Below are positions 1 to 10,200 of a stretch of 64,000 bases of DNA, piece by piece. The position numbers were made by a program, and so were the translations under genes. Numbering within the stretch: the stretch's first letter is position 1; each line of letters begins with the position of its first letter. Origin of the DNA: Enoplolaimus lenunculus (taxonomy: Eukaryota; Nematoda; Enoplea; Enoplida; Thoracostomopsidae); NCBI GenBank assembly GCA_030248215.1, contig JASANG010001161.1, positions 1 through 64,000 of the forward strand, given 5' to 3'. The notes beneath the pieces are model-generated. The model worked only from the letters and a program-made list of their open reading frames with translations, was not told the DNA's origin and searched no databases.

Positions 1-227
1 ACATATATACTTAAAATAATATATATCGCACCGTGTTTAACAATTGCAACACGTATACATAGTACTAAATCACCACAAGACGTGAGAGCCCCCTCGGGCT
101 CGAGCGTCAAGGTCCTATAGCTGAGTGGTGATGGTATACGCCTCCCACTCCAGTCACTGGAGTTCGAATCCGAGCATAAAAGTAGGTCTCAGGGGAAATG
201 GAAAATATTCTTGTGAGAAAGGGTTAA
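1..227 (+). mobile_element. Family A piggyBac-like MITE with tRNA-like core (copy A1, left end cut by window edge)
   Basis: The right end reads TGTGAGAAAGGG followed by TTAA, the inverse of the left end TTAACCCCTTCTCACA seen in copies A2 and A3. The interior carries a Pol III-like box A (TAGCTGAGTGG, 118-128) and box B (AGTTCGAATCC, 161-171) with tRNA-like spacing, and a CTCCCAC loop reminiscent of a glycine tRNA. TTAA flanks and C-rich termini are typical of piggyBac elements, so that assignment is inference. No coding capacity. Confidence 0.65.
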
Positions 228-370
228 ACATATACGAAAGTCAATATGTTGTATTCTGCGGCTCTGTTTGTACAAAAGATCGTAATCATTAACTATATAG
301 CACCTATATATTGCTAATTAGTTATAGATTTTAAAACCGAAATTTTAATACATTTTTACATTTATACCCT

Positions 371-475
371 CGGCCAACGCAAAAACAGGGGCGGAAAAGT
401 GTTCTAAGCCTTAGGCTTCGGCTTAGCTTAAGGAATAGGCTTATAATACTGTTCCGTCCCTGTTTACATTGGCCC
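371..475. mobile_element. Family B MITE (copy B1), TIR with CAGGGGCGGAA
   Basis: CAGGGGCGGAA at 386 is mirrored by TTCCGTCCCTG ending at 462. The similarity extends outward to GGCCAA on the left and TTTACATTGGCC on the right, as in the other copies. The interior is a run of TTAGGC-like hexamers. Confidence 0.6.
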
Positions 476-657
476 AAAAAACTTACTAAGTTTTGGTGCG
501 TTTATTAATATAACCATTGGTTCTCGTTCAAAAGTGCTATTTTCCGTGTGTTCACTATGAATATAGTGACTTTCAACGGTGATTTTATTTCGCCTAAAAT
601 TCAACTGAACATTAATTAAATTCTGAACACGAGTTGACGACGGCTTTTTGACAAGAG

Positions 658-876
658 TACACTGCAAAAAATGGTGAGTCACATTGACTCTCTCCGAAAT
701 AAGGTCTACGGGACTACACACCATCTAAGTCAACTTCGACTCCACCACAGTCAAACGCGCGTCTCAGAGACGCGAACTTGTGACTCTGGCGAAGTCGAAT
801 CTGACTCTCAGTTTGTGTAGTCTCGTAGAGCATATTTCGGAGAGAGTCAATTTGACTCACCATTTATTGCAGTGTA
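658..876. mobile_element. Family I palindromic MITE with TA target duplication (Tc1/mariner-like)
   Basis: CACTGCAAAAAATGGTGAGT at 660 is matched in inverse by TGACTCACCATT...GCAGTG ending at 874. Both ends are flanked by TA. The two arms are complementary almost throughout, meeting at GTCTCAGAGAC near 765, so the whole element can fold as a hairpin. TA duplication and near-complete palindromy fit a Tc1/mariner MITE. Single copy in this window. Confidence 0.7.
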
Positions 877-1067
877 TGAAACTTATTTGATCTTGAACCT
901 TACAAATACTATCCCACTTTAAGAGAAGGGGCGGTAGACTTTGACTCAACTGCCCAATACCAGCATATATTAAGACTAATTAGGAAATAAAGTCAAAATT
1001 ATTACTGCATATAACCAATCAAAAACTGAATTAATTAAAAAAATTGCACCCCCTCCCATAAATAGAT

Positions 1068-1293
1068 TTAACCCCTTCTCACATAGTATGTATCGCACCG
1101 TGTTTAACAATTGCAACACGTATACATAGTACTAAATCATCACAAGACGTGAGAGCCCCCTCGGGCTCGAGCGTCATGCTCCATAGCTGAGTGGTGATCG
1201 TAAACGACTCCCACTGCAATCACTGGAGTTCGAATCCTAGCATAAAAGTTGGTTTCAGGTGAAATAGCAAATATTCATGTGAGAAAGGGTTAA
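1068..1293 (+). mobile_element. Family A piggyBac-like MITE with tRNA-like core (copy A2, complete)
   Basis: The most intact copy, 226 bp. TTAA then CCCCTTCTCACA at the left and TGTGAGAAAGGG then TTAA at the right. The inner part (about 1096-1250) is nearly identical to A1, including box A TAGCTGAGTGG and box B AGTTCGAATCC. The A1-A2 similarity suggests recent activity. Confidence 0.75.
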
Positions 1294-1441
1294 CGTTGGT
1301 CAAAAATACAGCGTTTGATGAAAATGTGTCGTTATGAATCAAAAGAATGTACCCAGTTGCACACTTTTGTAGGTTTCTGCATCATCCACTTTTGATTTTA
1401 AAATTAAATTTTCAAAAATCGTTTTTTATCTTTAAGCTTTC

Positions 1442-1640
1442 GGAGTGCGCTATACTTGCCGCACAGCGCCGTCCGTTACCGTCCGTCATCCGTACTGCGC
1501 CGTTCGTTACCGTCCGTCATCCGTACGGTGCCGGCCGTCACCGTGCGTCCCGGTGCGGTATCGTACGTGAATTACTCACGTACCATACCGTTCGATTTTA
1601 CGGACGGCGCCACCCACACGTGACGGACGGCGCCAAATAA
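1442..1640. mobile_element. Family J GC-rich repeat (copy J1)
   Basis: GC-rich island in AT-rich DNA, starting GGAGTGCGCTATACTTG and built from repeated CCGTCCGTCA and GGACGGCGCC motifs, which pair with each other in inverse. It resembles J2 (10586) and J3 (15506). The right end is not clean. Confidence 0.5.
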
Positions 1641-2067
1641 CAAAAATTCTGGTGTTTGTATATAACCGAAACAGTTCGGCACTGATTTTTGCATGAAACG
1701 AACATCCGGTTACATCCTGGAAAGATGACAAAAATGGAAACCGCATGATTGTTGGTAATCTCCAATTATACTGAGACATAAATACCTGTAGAAAAATGCG
1801 TACTGTTCTTTAGCAGACGTCCGTCCCAATCGTGGACTCAGTAGTAAATTAAATCTATTTGTATTTCTTAGTTTGCTAAAACAAAGCTGAATGGGTTGCA
1901 GAGCCACAGACTTTAATCAATTTTTGACTTTTGCTTTCGATTGTTGCCATAAAACAAACTAAATAAATTTCAGTTCAATTAAAGCAAATAGTATTTTTAT
2001 ATTGATTACTGTCAGTGTAGGTTGGAACTGAGGGACATCAGACAATTTACTAAGCAGCTGGAAAAGC

Positions 2068-2140
2068 GGGCTAGAGTAGGGATCGAACTCTCAGCCTATG
2101 GATCCTTAAGCGAACACTCTACCACTGCGCCACGTAGCCC
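2068..2140 (-). other. tRNA-like sequence (tRNA relic or SINE head)
   Basis: Read on the minus strand, the 5' end GGGCTA pairs with the 3' end TAGCCC. Box A (TGGCGCAGTGG) and box B (AGTTCGATCC) are present. The anticodon and T stems do not pair properly, so this is unlikely to be a working tRNA. A tRNA-derived SINE head or a tRNA pseudogene are the best readings. Confidence 0.45.
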
Positions 2141-2904
2141 GCCTCTCCAACTGCATTTCTCGTCGAGTATATGTGTCGACTGTACAACACAATGTGCATT
2201 GCATTTATTGCATATGCACAAGGACAAGCATGTCTCACATGCTTTTACAATTACTATCTAAGTTATATTGAACTTGTAGATTTTAAAACTCAAACAATAG
2301 ATTACTTAAAATGGTCGCTTAATTATATGTCTTAGCAAAAATTGTAATTTAATCCAATTTCGAATTAAGCTAGCCCACGGTGTAATTCATTCAATACGAC
2401 ATGTGCACGCTTTGTGATTGGTTATCACATGCCATACTCAAATACGATTGGCTGTTGCGAATAGTCTATTTTTATTGGCTAAGTAATCGCCACCTGTTAG
2501 CTACCAAACAGATTGTTACACTGAGCACTCTAATCAAGCAGGATTACAACTATCGAGTAATCAATCAGCAAACGCACAGCTTTCTCCGACATGATTCCGC
2601 CTTGGGCTAGCAAAAGTCGTAATTCTGCTTTGAGTTGTAAACTTCAAAATTGGACTGAATTACGACTTGGGCTACTTATAAGCCAATAAGTGAAAAACTT
2701 CAGAACACCATCAGTACTAGTTGACCAAATCAAGTAGCTGATAAATGCTGGTGTTTGTAGAATCACGAACTTCTTGGATCAAGATCGCATCATAGTGTCG
2801 AATTATCTAAAAATTAGAACGAAATCTAATTTAATAGAATTGAAACGATGCGTGCACACGTTGATTTAGATGTCGTTCCTGTTGATTTTTATGCTAAAAT
2901 TCTA
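2141..2904. other. Non-coding stretch, nothing recognised
   Basis: AT-rich sequence with short open frames only. No splice-flanked coding similarity, no clear terminal repeats. Confidence 0.5.
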
Positions 2905-2975
2905 TGTCAAACAACAACAAAAACAACAACAACAAAAACAGCAACAATAACAAAGACAACAGCAGCAGCAGCAGC

Positions 2976-3060
<85 letters not shown>

Positions 3061-3117
3061 GCGCAACAACAACAACTCAACGACTACTGCAAACAAAAAC
3101 AAGAACAGCAACAACTA

Positions 3118-3173
<56 letters not shown>

Positions 3174-3432
3174 GCAACAACAACAACAACGACGACGAAA
3201 ACAACAACAACAACAACAACAACAGCGCAACAACAGCAGCAGCAACAACAACAACAACAACAACAGCGCAACAACAACAACTCAACGACTACTGTGAACA
3301 AAAACAACAACAGCAACAACTAAAACAACAACAACAACAACCACAAAAACAACAACAACAACAACGAGAACAACAACAACAACAACAACAACAACACAAC
3401 CACAAAAACAACAACAAAAACAACAACAGATT
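2905..3432. repeat. Long CAA/CAG microsatellite
   Basis: About 520 bp of almost pure CAA triplets broken by CAG, AAA and short non-repeat spacers such as CTCAACGACTACTG, which occurs twice (about 3075 and 3281), so part of the tract was itself duplicated. Every frame is open (Gln, Asn or Thr runs; Leu, Cys or Val runs on the other strand), which explains the long low-complexity frames here. No flanking evidence of a protein-coding exon. Confidence 0.9.
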
Positions 3433-4439
3433 AATTTGCAACAGGGATAGAGACGCCACACCCCATACGTCCATTTGGAGAACCGTCCCCTAAAGGGGCC
3501 GCCACCCTAACCGGTTGAAACAAAAACCGCCGAAGTTTTGAGATGCGTCTGGTTTGTTGCTCGCTTTGCTCACGATTTTTTGACCCTATTCAACCTTGCC
3601 ATCGCTCTTTTCATAGCTTCGCACACTACACAGATCTCAAAATAACCACAAGGCTGCTGTTAACAAATTTCCGCGCTCGCTACACTCGCTGGCATACAAT
3701 TTTACTTAAGATTAGCCAACTCACCAGAACTGAAATATTCAAGAATACGGTTATAAAATAAATTTTGCAGTAAGGTGTTCAGTGTGCTGTCTCCGTTGTT
3801 TGGAGGACATAAAGATTGTGTAAGCTTTACCTAAAGCATAAGCTGTTCAGCGACTTAAGCCGAAAATGTCTCAAAAATTTCGCGCTGTGCGTGAAGTGAG
3901 ATTAATTACAAAGATGAGTCCACTTTCAAGATCCCTTATATTGTAACCTTTGTGCGAAACTGTTTTTTGGAAGGGTGTCCTCATAACTGTCAAACACGAG
4001 CATAAGCTCGGACAACTACTTATCAAACACCTAGAATACCGTAATCCTACTCTACGTGGGTGGATCCCATCATGGAGTTTGGTGATAGCCGCCACCTCTG
4101 TATGCTTCGGCACTGATTTGTAATCACAGGATAATCGGCAGAAATAAGGCTGCATAGTTTTAAGATGTTGGCTTTGCAATATTTACAGCCACTTTCACTG
4201 TCGTTAATAAATTATTTTTAAAATATAAATTTTTTTAAACCTTAAAGTCTACTTTGTGTTTGAGCGAATCTTGCACACAAATGACTACATTAAGTGTTTG
4301 TCCCTAAGAACGGTTTTGGGGGGATTATTCTTGGGATTGATGTCCCACCGGATACAAAGAATATTAAAATTTCGCACAGGGATTGAAAACCGTTCGTTTC
4401 GCTCGCGAGCTTTTACCCCTGGTTTTACAGACAAAAACA
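3433..4439. other. Non-coding stretch, nothing firm
   Basis: Mixed composition, some short palindromes rich in CGCTCGCT or GAGCGAA-type motifs (for example around 3560 and 4405). No open frame here shows a recognisable domain or well-placed splice sites. Confidence 0.4.
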
Positions 4440-5130
4440 TTTTCTGATATTCAAGAAACATTTTCTTAAATTCAACACAGTTATGTCTTATAATCTAGAC
4501 TCCAGACATATATGTCTTGAATGCAAGACATTTAAGTATCTGAAATTTTTCAGAAATCTGTGTCTGAAAGTTTTAACACTTACATGTCTTATATTTAAGA
4601 GTGTGTTTCAAAACGATTAAGACAAATATTTCTCAAATACACGACAAATATGTCTGAAATAAAAGACTTTTTTTGCTGATTTTCGAGAAATATATGTCTT
4701 AGAACCAAGGTTTGACCGAGTTATCACCTTCGACATTGGGAGGTAATAAGCTCAACCAAATTCTCTAATTTTACAACCTAAAGATCCAAGACGTAGACTT
4801 AGGTTGGGGAGCCTAAGCTCAACCCGAAATATCTTTGAAATTCGAATATTTATATACTCTCTTAAGAATATAAACGGAGTAACTTTTTTACATACATAAA
4901 ATCAGAAATTAAATGCTTGAATATATTAAGACAACTATTTCTGGAAAGAAAGAAATTTGCTTCTTATAAAACGTAGTTATTTCTTGAATATAAGACATTT
5001 ATATTTTAACCATTTCAGACACAAATTTCTGAACTGTTTAATTATATTAATGTCTTAAATACAATACATATATATTGTCCTGAAAATTTGACAAAGCAGG
5101 AGTCTTGAAATTTCAAGACAATAAGTGCCG
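4440..5130. repeat. Reiterated AAGACA/TGTCTT region (family K)
   Basis: About 690 bp in which AAGACAWATATGTCTT-like half-palindromes recur many times in both orientations, mixed with TTTCTGAAA and TTTCTTGAA variants. Spacing is irregular, so this is not a simple tandem array. A shorter patch of the same motif lies near 19085-19165. It may be an old MITE with subterminal repeats. The centre (about 4735-4870) is unrelated sequence. Confidence 0.5.
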
Positions 5131-5466
5131 TTACTTTTACTTCTAGTTGCATAATCTGTGGCGTGTGTTTAAATTTTCGCTGGACCATTGCATAACAACA
5201 TGTCTATTGCCTATTATATGCCATCTTGTACCCTCATTAAAATATTTAACCACGAATTCCCGGTCCACTAAATCGGGATTCCTTGCCGTTGCTGAAAACT
5301 TCAGAACTTAAGTTCTCAAACGTCAAAAAACTGCGTCAAATGGTATCTAAACGTATTTTTCATTCATGATTCCATTTTCTTATTCAAAAACATACATAAA
5401 AAATTTCTTATTTTTATCATAGGCATAATTTTGAAATAAATAAAATTGTTTTCTGGAAAAACTCAC

Positions 5467-5628
5467 TGATTTGAGCAAGCGAACATTGTCTTCATTTTGC
5501 ATTTTTCGAACTCCAAATTGTCGCACGTTAAATGCACCGATACGAGCACTCGAATATCGGTTACTTTTAGCGTCACATAACTCAGCAAAATATGGAATGC
5601 TGAATACAGCAATCAACGCAAAAATCAT
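5467..5628 (-). CDS. DNase I-like secreted nuclease, first coding exon only
   Basis: Starts at ATG 5628 and runs 54 codons to a good donor (TCA then GTGAGT). The first about 20 residues are a hydrophobic signal peptide ending near ELCDA. After it comes RIGAFNVRQFGVRKM, which matches the start of the DNase I / DNase1L3 fold (family pattern ICSFNVRSFG in mammalian DNase1L3), where the Asn of FNV helps shape the active site. Family members hydrolyse extracellular or apoptotic DNA with Ca/Mg. I found no later exons (the VQE, GDFN or SDHYPVE motifs) on the minus strand down to position 1, so they lie beyond the left edge or are lost. Exon phase 0 at its end. The open frame continues past the donor without family resemblance, which supports splicing there. 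Could be an orphan exon. Confidence 0.65.
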
Positions 5629-5686
5629 TACAAGTTCGAGTTATTGACTTTTAAATTTACATAACTGAAAACAATTATTTACGTCT

Positions 5687-5880
5687 TGGTCCAAGTAAAA
5701 GATCAGGGGCGGAACGTTTTTTTGTGGGACTAGAATAGAGTAAGCTTAAGCTTTGAATTAATTTTTTGCCTGGCTTAGGCTTAGGCTGAGGCTTAGGTTT
5801 AGGAATATGCTCATTGTTACGCTTAGGCTTAGGCTTTAGGAATATGCTTATTGTTCCGCTCCTGTTCTTTACAGTGGCCG
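5687..5880. mobile_element. Family B MITE (copy B2)
   Basis: CAGGGGCGGAACG at 5704 is mirrored by GTTCCGCTCCTGTTCTTTAC ending near 5872, with GGTCC/GGCC outer flanks. The interior repeats GGCTTAGGCTTAGG many times and GGAATATGCTTATTGTT twice. Confidence 0.65.
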
Positions 5881-7288
5881 GCTTATGTATAAATCAAATT
5901 GATTGCACTTTAAGTTTAGGTTTAGGCTTAGGAATACGCTTATACTGCAGTTACGGTTCTGTTCAATAGGACACGTTTAGTGTCAGTTTCACACAATTTT
6001 GGTAATCATTCAAATACGCCATGTTATTTAATTCATTAACGGAGTCTTCCAAACTGATACCGCAATAAAAACGCCAAAAAATTTATTATCCTAAACAAAA
6101 AACATAACGTAAAGTCTAAAAACAATTTAGTTTGTTTCAGTGTAAAAACGTGCGAAGCTTTCGATAACACTGCATTTTGCTATGATACTTTTGAAGGAAA
6201 TGGTATAAACTGAAATATATGTTTCGCATTTATAAACAATAAAAACTGAACATATACTTTAGAGTTTGGCGTTCTTTGTATATGTCTACATTGGATCTAT
6301 GTTAATTTGAAAAAGTGCTACTCAACGGGATAAATAATACCTAAAAATGAAACTGGAACCATTAAATATATACTATACTATATCCCAGAACATTTGGACG
6401 GATTGCAGCAAAACATGAAATAATCAAAAAATTAAACTCGGTACAAAACGTAAATGCTTCGTAGTTAATATACATTTATTAGCATTTGTTTCCAATTTAA
6501 CTTAAGCACCAAAGTTCCACGTGGTCGGTTCCTGAAAGCGATCAAAGTATGCAATAAAAGGCATGTCATATATTTAGTTCTAATGGAGCCGATCAATAAT
6601 TGTTCTCACTTGTTATCTGAATGTTTCCTATGTTTTAAGCGAAAACACGGAACAGCACTGAAACCATAAAACGCGTTATCTTGTAGTGCCACTGTACAGA
6701 TTTTACATACATATATACCACAAAACTATTAATTATAATAACAAAAATGGTTCGGTTTCAAATTTCAATATATATTAGAGCACTGACACGGTACACATTG
6801 TACAGAAATGGGAGTGCGTTCTCGCCACCAATATTTTCTAATCTGTGGATTGCCATATGATACTGGCACGTGAATGTGAAACGAAAATATATAATTCCGT
6901 ATAAGAGTGAAAAAATCAGTAACTTTTCAATTTGGTAGATATCGTCGATCAGCAATTGACGACGGCTACCACATAGAGCGTTTTGAGTCCAACCAGCATT
7001 AACTTGTCAACAACATATTGGTTTAATATTTGTTTGGTTTTTTTGTCAGGATAATTAAAATTTGCATTGTAATTTTCCTGCCATTTGAGATTGAACAGTT
7101 GAGATATTTTAAGTTGGCATTCAATTTGTTACAGAATTATTGGAAACTTCATAGCTAGTCAAATACAATGACATTCTAAAGAGTAAATGATTTTGTTAAG
7201 ACACAGACGAAATGATGTTTCACGGTTAAGTCGAAACTAAAATAGTGGAGTTTAATGACAGTTTCAGAGTACTGATTATAGTACACAA
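5881..7288. other. Upstream region of the rabenosyn-5 gene
   Basis: AT-rich, no recognised exon. 5' untranslated exons and the promoter of the downstream gene may lie here. TACTGATTATAG just before the start codon (7270-7281) could be a splice acceptor for a 5' untranslated exon. Confidence 0.35.
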
Positions 7289-10200
7289 ATGGTAATGGCC
7301 GATAGCTCAATGGATATCCGAGAAGGTTTTATTTGTCCGATTTGTTTCAAAGAGTTCGGCGAAGTGCTTGTTCTTGAAAAACATTTCGTAGATGACCATC
7401 ACACTCCAGATGATAAAGATGTTGTCGAACAATTAAAAGGTAAAAATATTTGCTTCATAAAGCTATAGTTAGCTATAGTTTTTTAATTACAGCGGCGGAT
7501 CCAGGATTTTTAGTGCTTTTTGTACTCTTTGGTCGACTATTGATTATTTTCATATGTAGCGGTTAATGGTTCTGTTATTGTTTCCGGAATATATATGTAT
7601 TTTCTGTAAAAATGTATAACTGTTCTGTTAGGATTCTTGGATAAAGCCAAACAACGGATTCTACGGTTCGATTCGTATATGGTGCGTGATATGGACTATT
7701 ACGATGCGCGAGATTCGCCAGTCGAAGATTGTCCGCAGGAACCAGGTGGGTTTTTATTAATAGCTGTAAATCAAAACTAGGCGAGATACTGCCATTAAAT
7801 GTATGACTTTGAACGATGTCTATAAGTTCACAACGTTTGTATAAACCTTATGTAATTTTTATTCATCTTTTTTCATTATTTTAGGCCCATCAACCTCGCA
7901 TACCAACTATTTTCGGGGCGTTCGCGACACTACCGTAGATCGAATTACAGTTCAAACGAACAAACTTATCATTCGACTCGATAAATTGGTCAGTGAAATG
8001 CCTGATGAACTCAGTCGTCGAAAAGGTAACGATGATGGTATGTGTTTATCTCTTAAATTATTCACCTTGCTATCTTTCCTGTATTTTTTGTTGTTTTGCG
8101 TTGTTGCCAAAACATTAGACAGGTATGTATATATATTCTCAAATGCCAGTGTATATGTGATAGGCCGAAACTGATGTTTGCACAATTCTTGGCCGAAAAG
8201 TGTCTGAATATAATTTTGATCTAATGTAAACCGTACAAGCCTGCCTACAAAGCATAAGCCTAAACCCAAGCCTAACCGTAAGCCTAAGCCAAAACATAAA
8301 GCCTAATTCTAAGAAGAAGTTGTCCAGTCTCCAACTTACTCAGCTTCGTTGTCTTTCAGTGGACACGCGCTTGTAATTGACATGTGTCAATTTTGTGCTA
8401 AAATCACCCCGTAGTCTTCGAATAATGTTGTAATACTTTGAAATGCATATATAGCTTTTTTGTGCAGTTTTCGTAAATAGTGCGTTTTTTGTTATTTTGT
8501 TTTCGGCGACTGAAGACTTCGTATATGGGTTGTGTTGGCGTAATCATAACCGTATGGCATGTTACTATGCAGTAGAATATAAATTAATTTTTTATTCTTC
8601 GCTACATGCTGGTTAGATTGTGAAAAGAATGGCGTTCTTGCAGTTCAGTTTCCTCAGTTACGCTGAGGTATTTGCCCAGCAAAACTGCATGATGCTGTAA
8701 CTGCTGTAAAGCAAATACAAGTTAGGTTGTAAGATCGTTAATATTGGCTATAACGTCATTGATACTTGACGAAGTGTCAATAACCAGTATCGGTACGCAG
8801 TTCAGTTATGGTACAATACGTCCTTCCTGTAAGCTACATGCGTAAAATTTATTAGTATGTCGAGCTATATTTACTACTCATGTTTTTCTGTCAACCCCCT
8901 ATACGTATAGCTTATCCTTTGTCTCTTGTTTTTCTGTTATCAAAATATTTATCCGTTTGCCAGCGTTTATGAAGGTAAATTAAGTTTCAAAGGGGATGGT
9001 AGGTTTCAAAGAGGATTATATTTGAAAGTTTTTACGTCAACAGATAAGAGAATCAGAAAACAATTGCAATTGATTTATTGCTGTTTTAAGAACAGAACTT
9101 AATAGTACTTAGTTCGGTGCATTATGTACAATATATTTTATACTGTAGCGTCTTTATGAGCTTCAATATAATGTTTTTCAATTCTTGAGCTTGAATAGGA
9201 AAAAAGCAGACATATGCGTTTCGGCCAGAGGGATTTTGAAATATCGAGTTGTTCAACTTTGCTAATAACGACAAAAAGAAATTTTTCCTGTAAAGTTGAA
9301 ACGCGGTTTTATCCCTTAGCTTGCATGTTTAAATTCATTGTAACAGATGGTGGTGAACAGTAAATAAATATTACAATTATATACACATGTTTTTCTTTGT
9401 TTTTGATTAAGTGCAAATTTTTTCAATTTAAAACATGCTTGTTATGGTCTTCGTTTCTAAACTGTTGCTGAAAAGAACAATTCTTTTCGGAACAAATATG
9501 TAGCTCACTGTTCCGCAGTTTTCTTAGTTTTTTACAAAATACGTGCAATAAAAATAATACTCGAGGTTAATGGATGACCGGTAACGAAATTGATGCTTCA
9601 CAACTCACTGATTCGAAAATGTTACAAACATATTACGCACAATTGTAACTGTGAAAGTAGTGTGTTTTCTCTTTGAAATATGTTTATGCAACGCGTTGAA
9701 TTTTAAAACACTGCTGCGTGGAATCATGCGTTGTTTCATATGGCTTTCCATAATATCTTTAATTGTTACAGTTTAAGCGTTAGACTCTATTCAAACGTGC
9801 TAGTTTTCGCAAAATTTTTTGTATTTTCTTGAACAAAACATTATGATGGTTGCTTAACTTTTTTTCGAAATATTCTTAAATCGAATTGTATTAATTTTAG
9901 CTTTCGAAAAATCTTGCGTTCCGTGGACCGAGGATGCAGACGTGATATTTTGTAAATTTTGTTCCGGTCGTTTTGCGCTCACTCGTCGTAAACATCATTG
10001 CCGTCTTTGTGGGACGATTATGTGCAATTCGTGCTCTGAATATTTGACGTTTGCGTATGCGCGTAAGTTGTTTAGAGGATTGGAAGCCTGCGGATGGAAT
10101 GGGATTATGGAGTTTGAAAGGTTTGTAGGGCACAACAACAGTGGTTTTGGTTTTGATTAGCAGTATGGTCACAGGCGATTCATTAAATTTTACATGACTT

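Noticed and set aside
2068-2140. Functional tRNA gene (Leu-like loop)
   Set aside because: Acceptor ends pair but the anticodon and T stems do not; treated as a relic or SINE head.
2848-3474. Poly-Gln/Asn/Thr and poly-Cys/Val proteins
   Set aside because: All frames on both strands are open because the sequence is CAA triplets. No flanking coding sequence, splice logic or conserved domain.
5770-5860. TTAGGC-like repeats as telomeric or interstitial telomere sequence
   Set aside because: The hexamers occur only between the same inverted ends in several dispersed copies, are irregular, and sit beside ordinary genes. They belong to family B.
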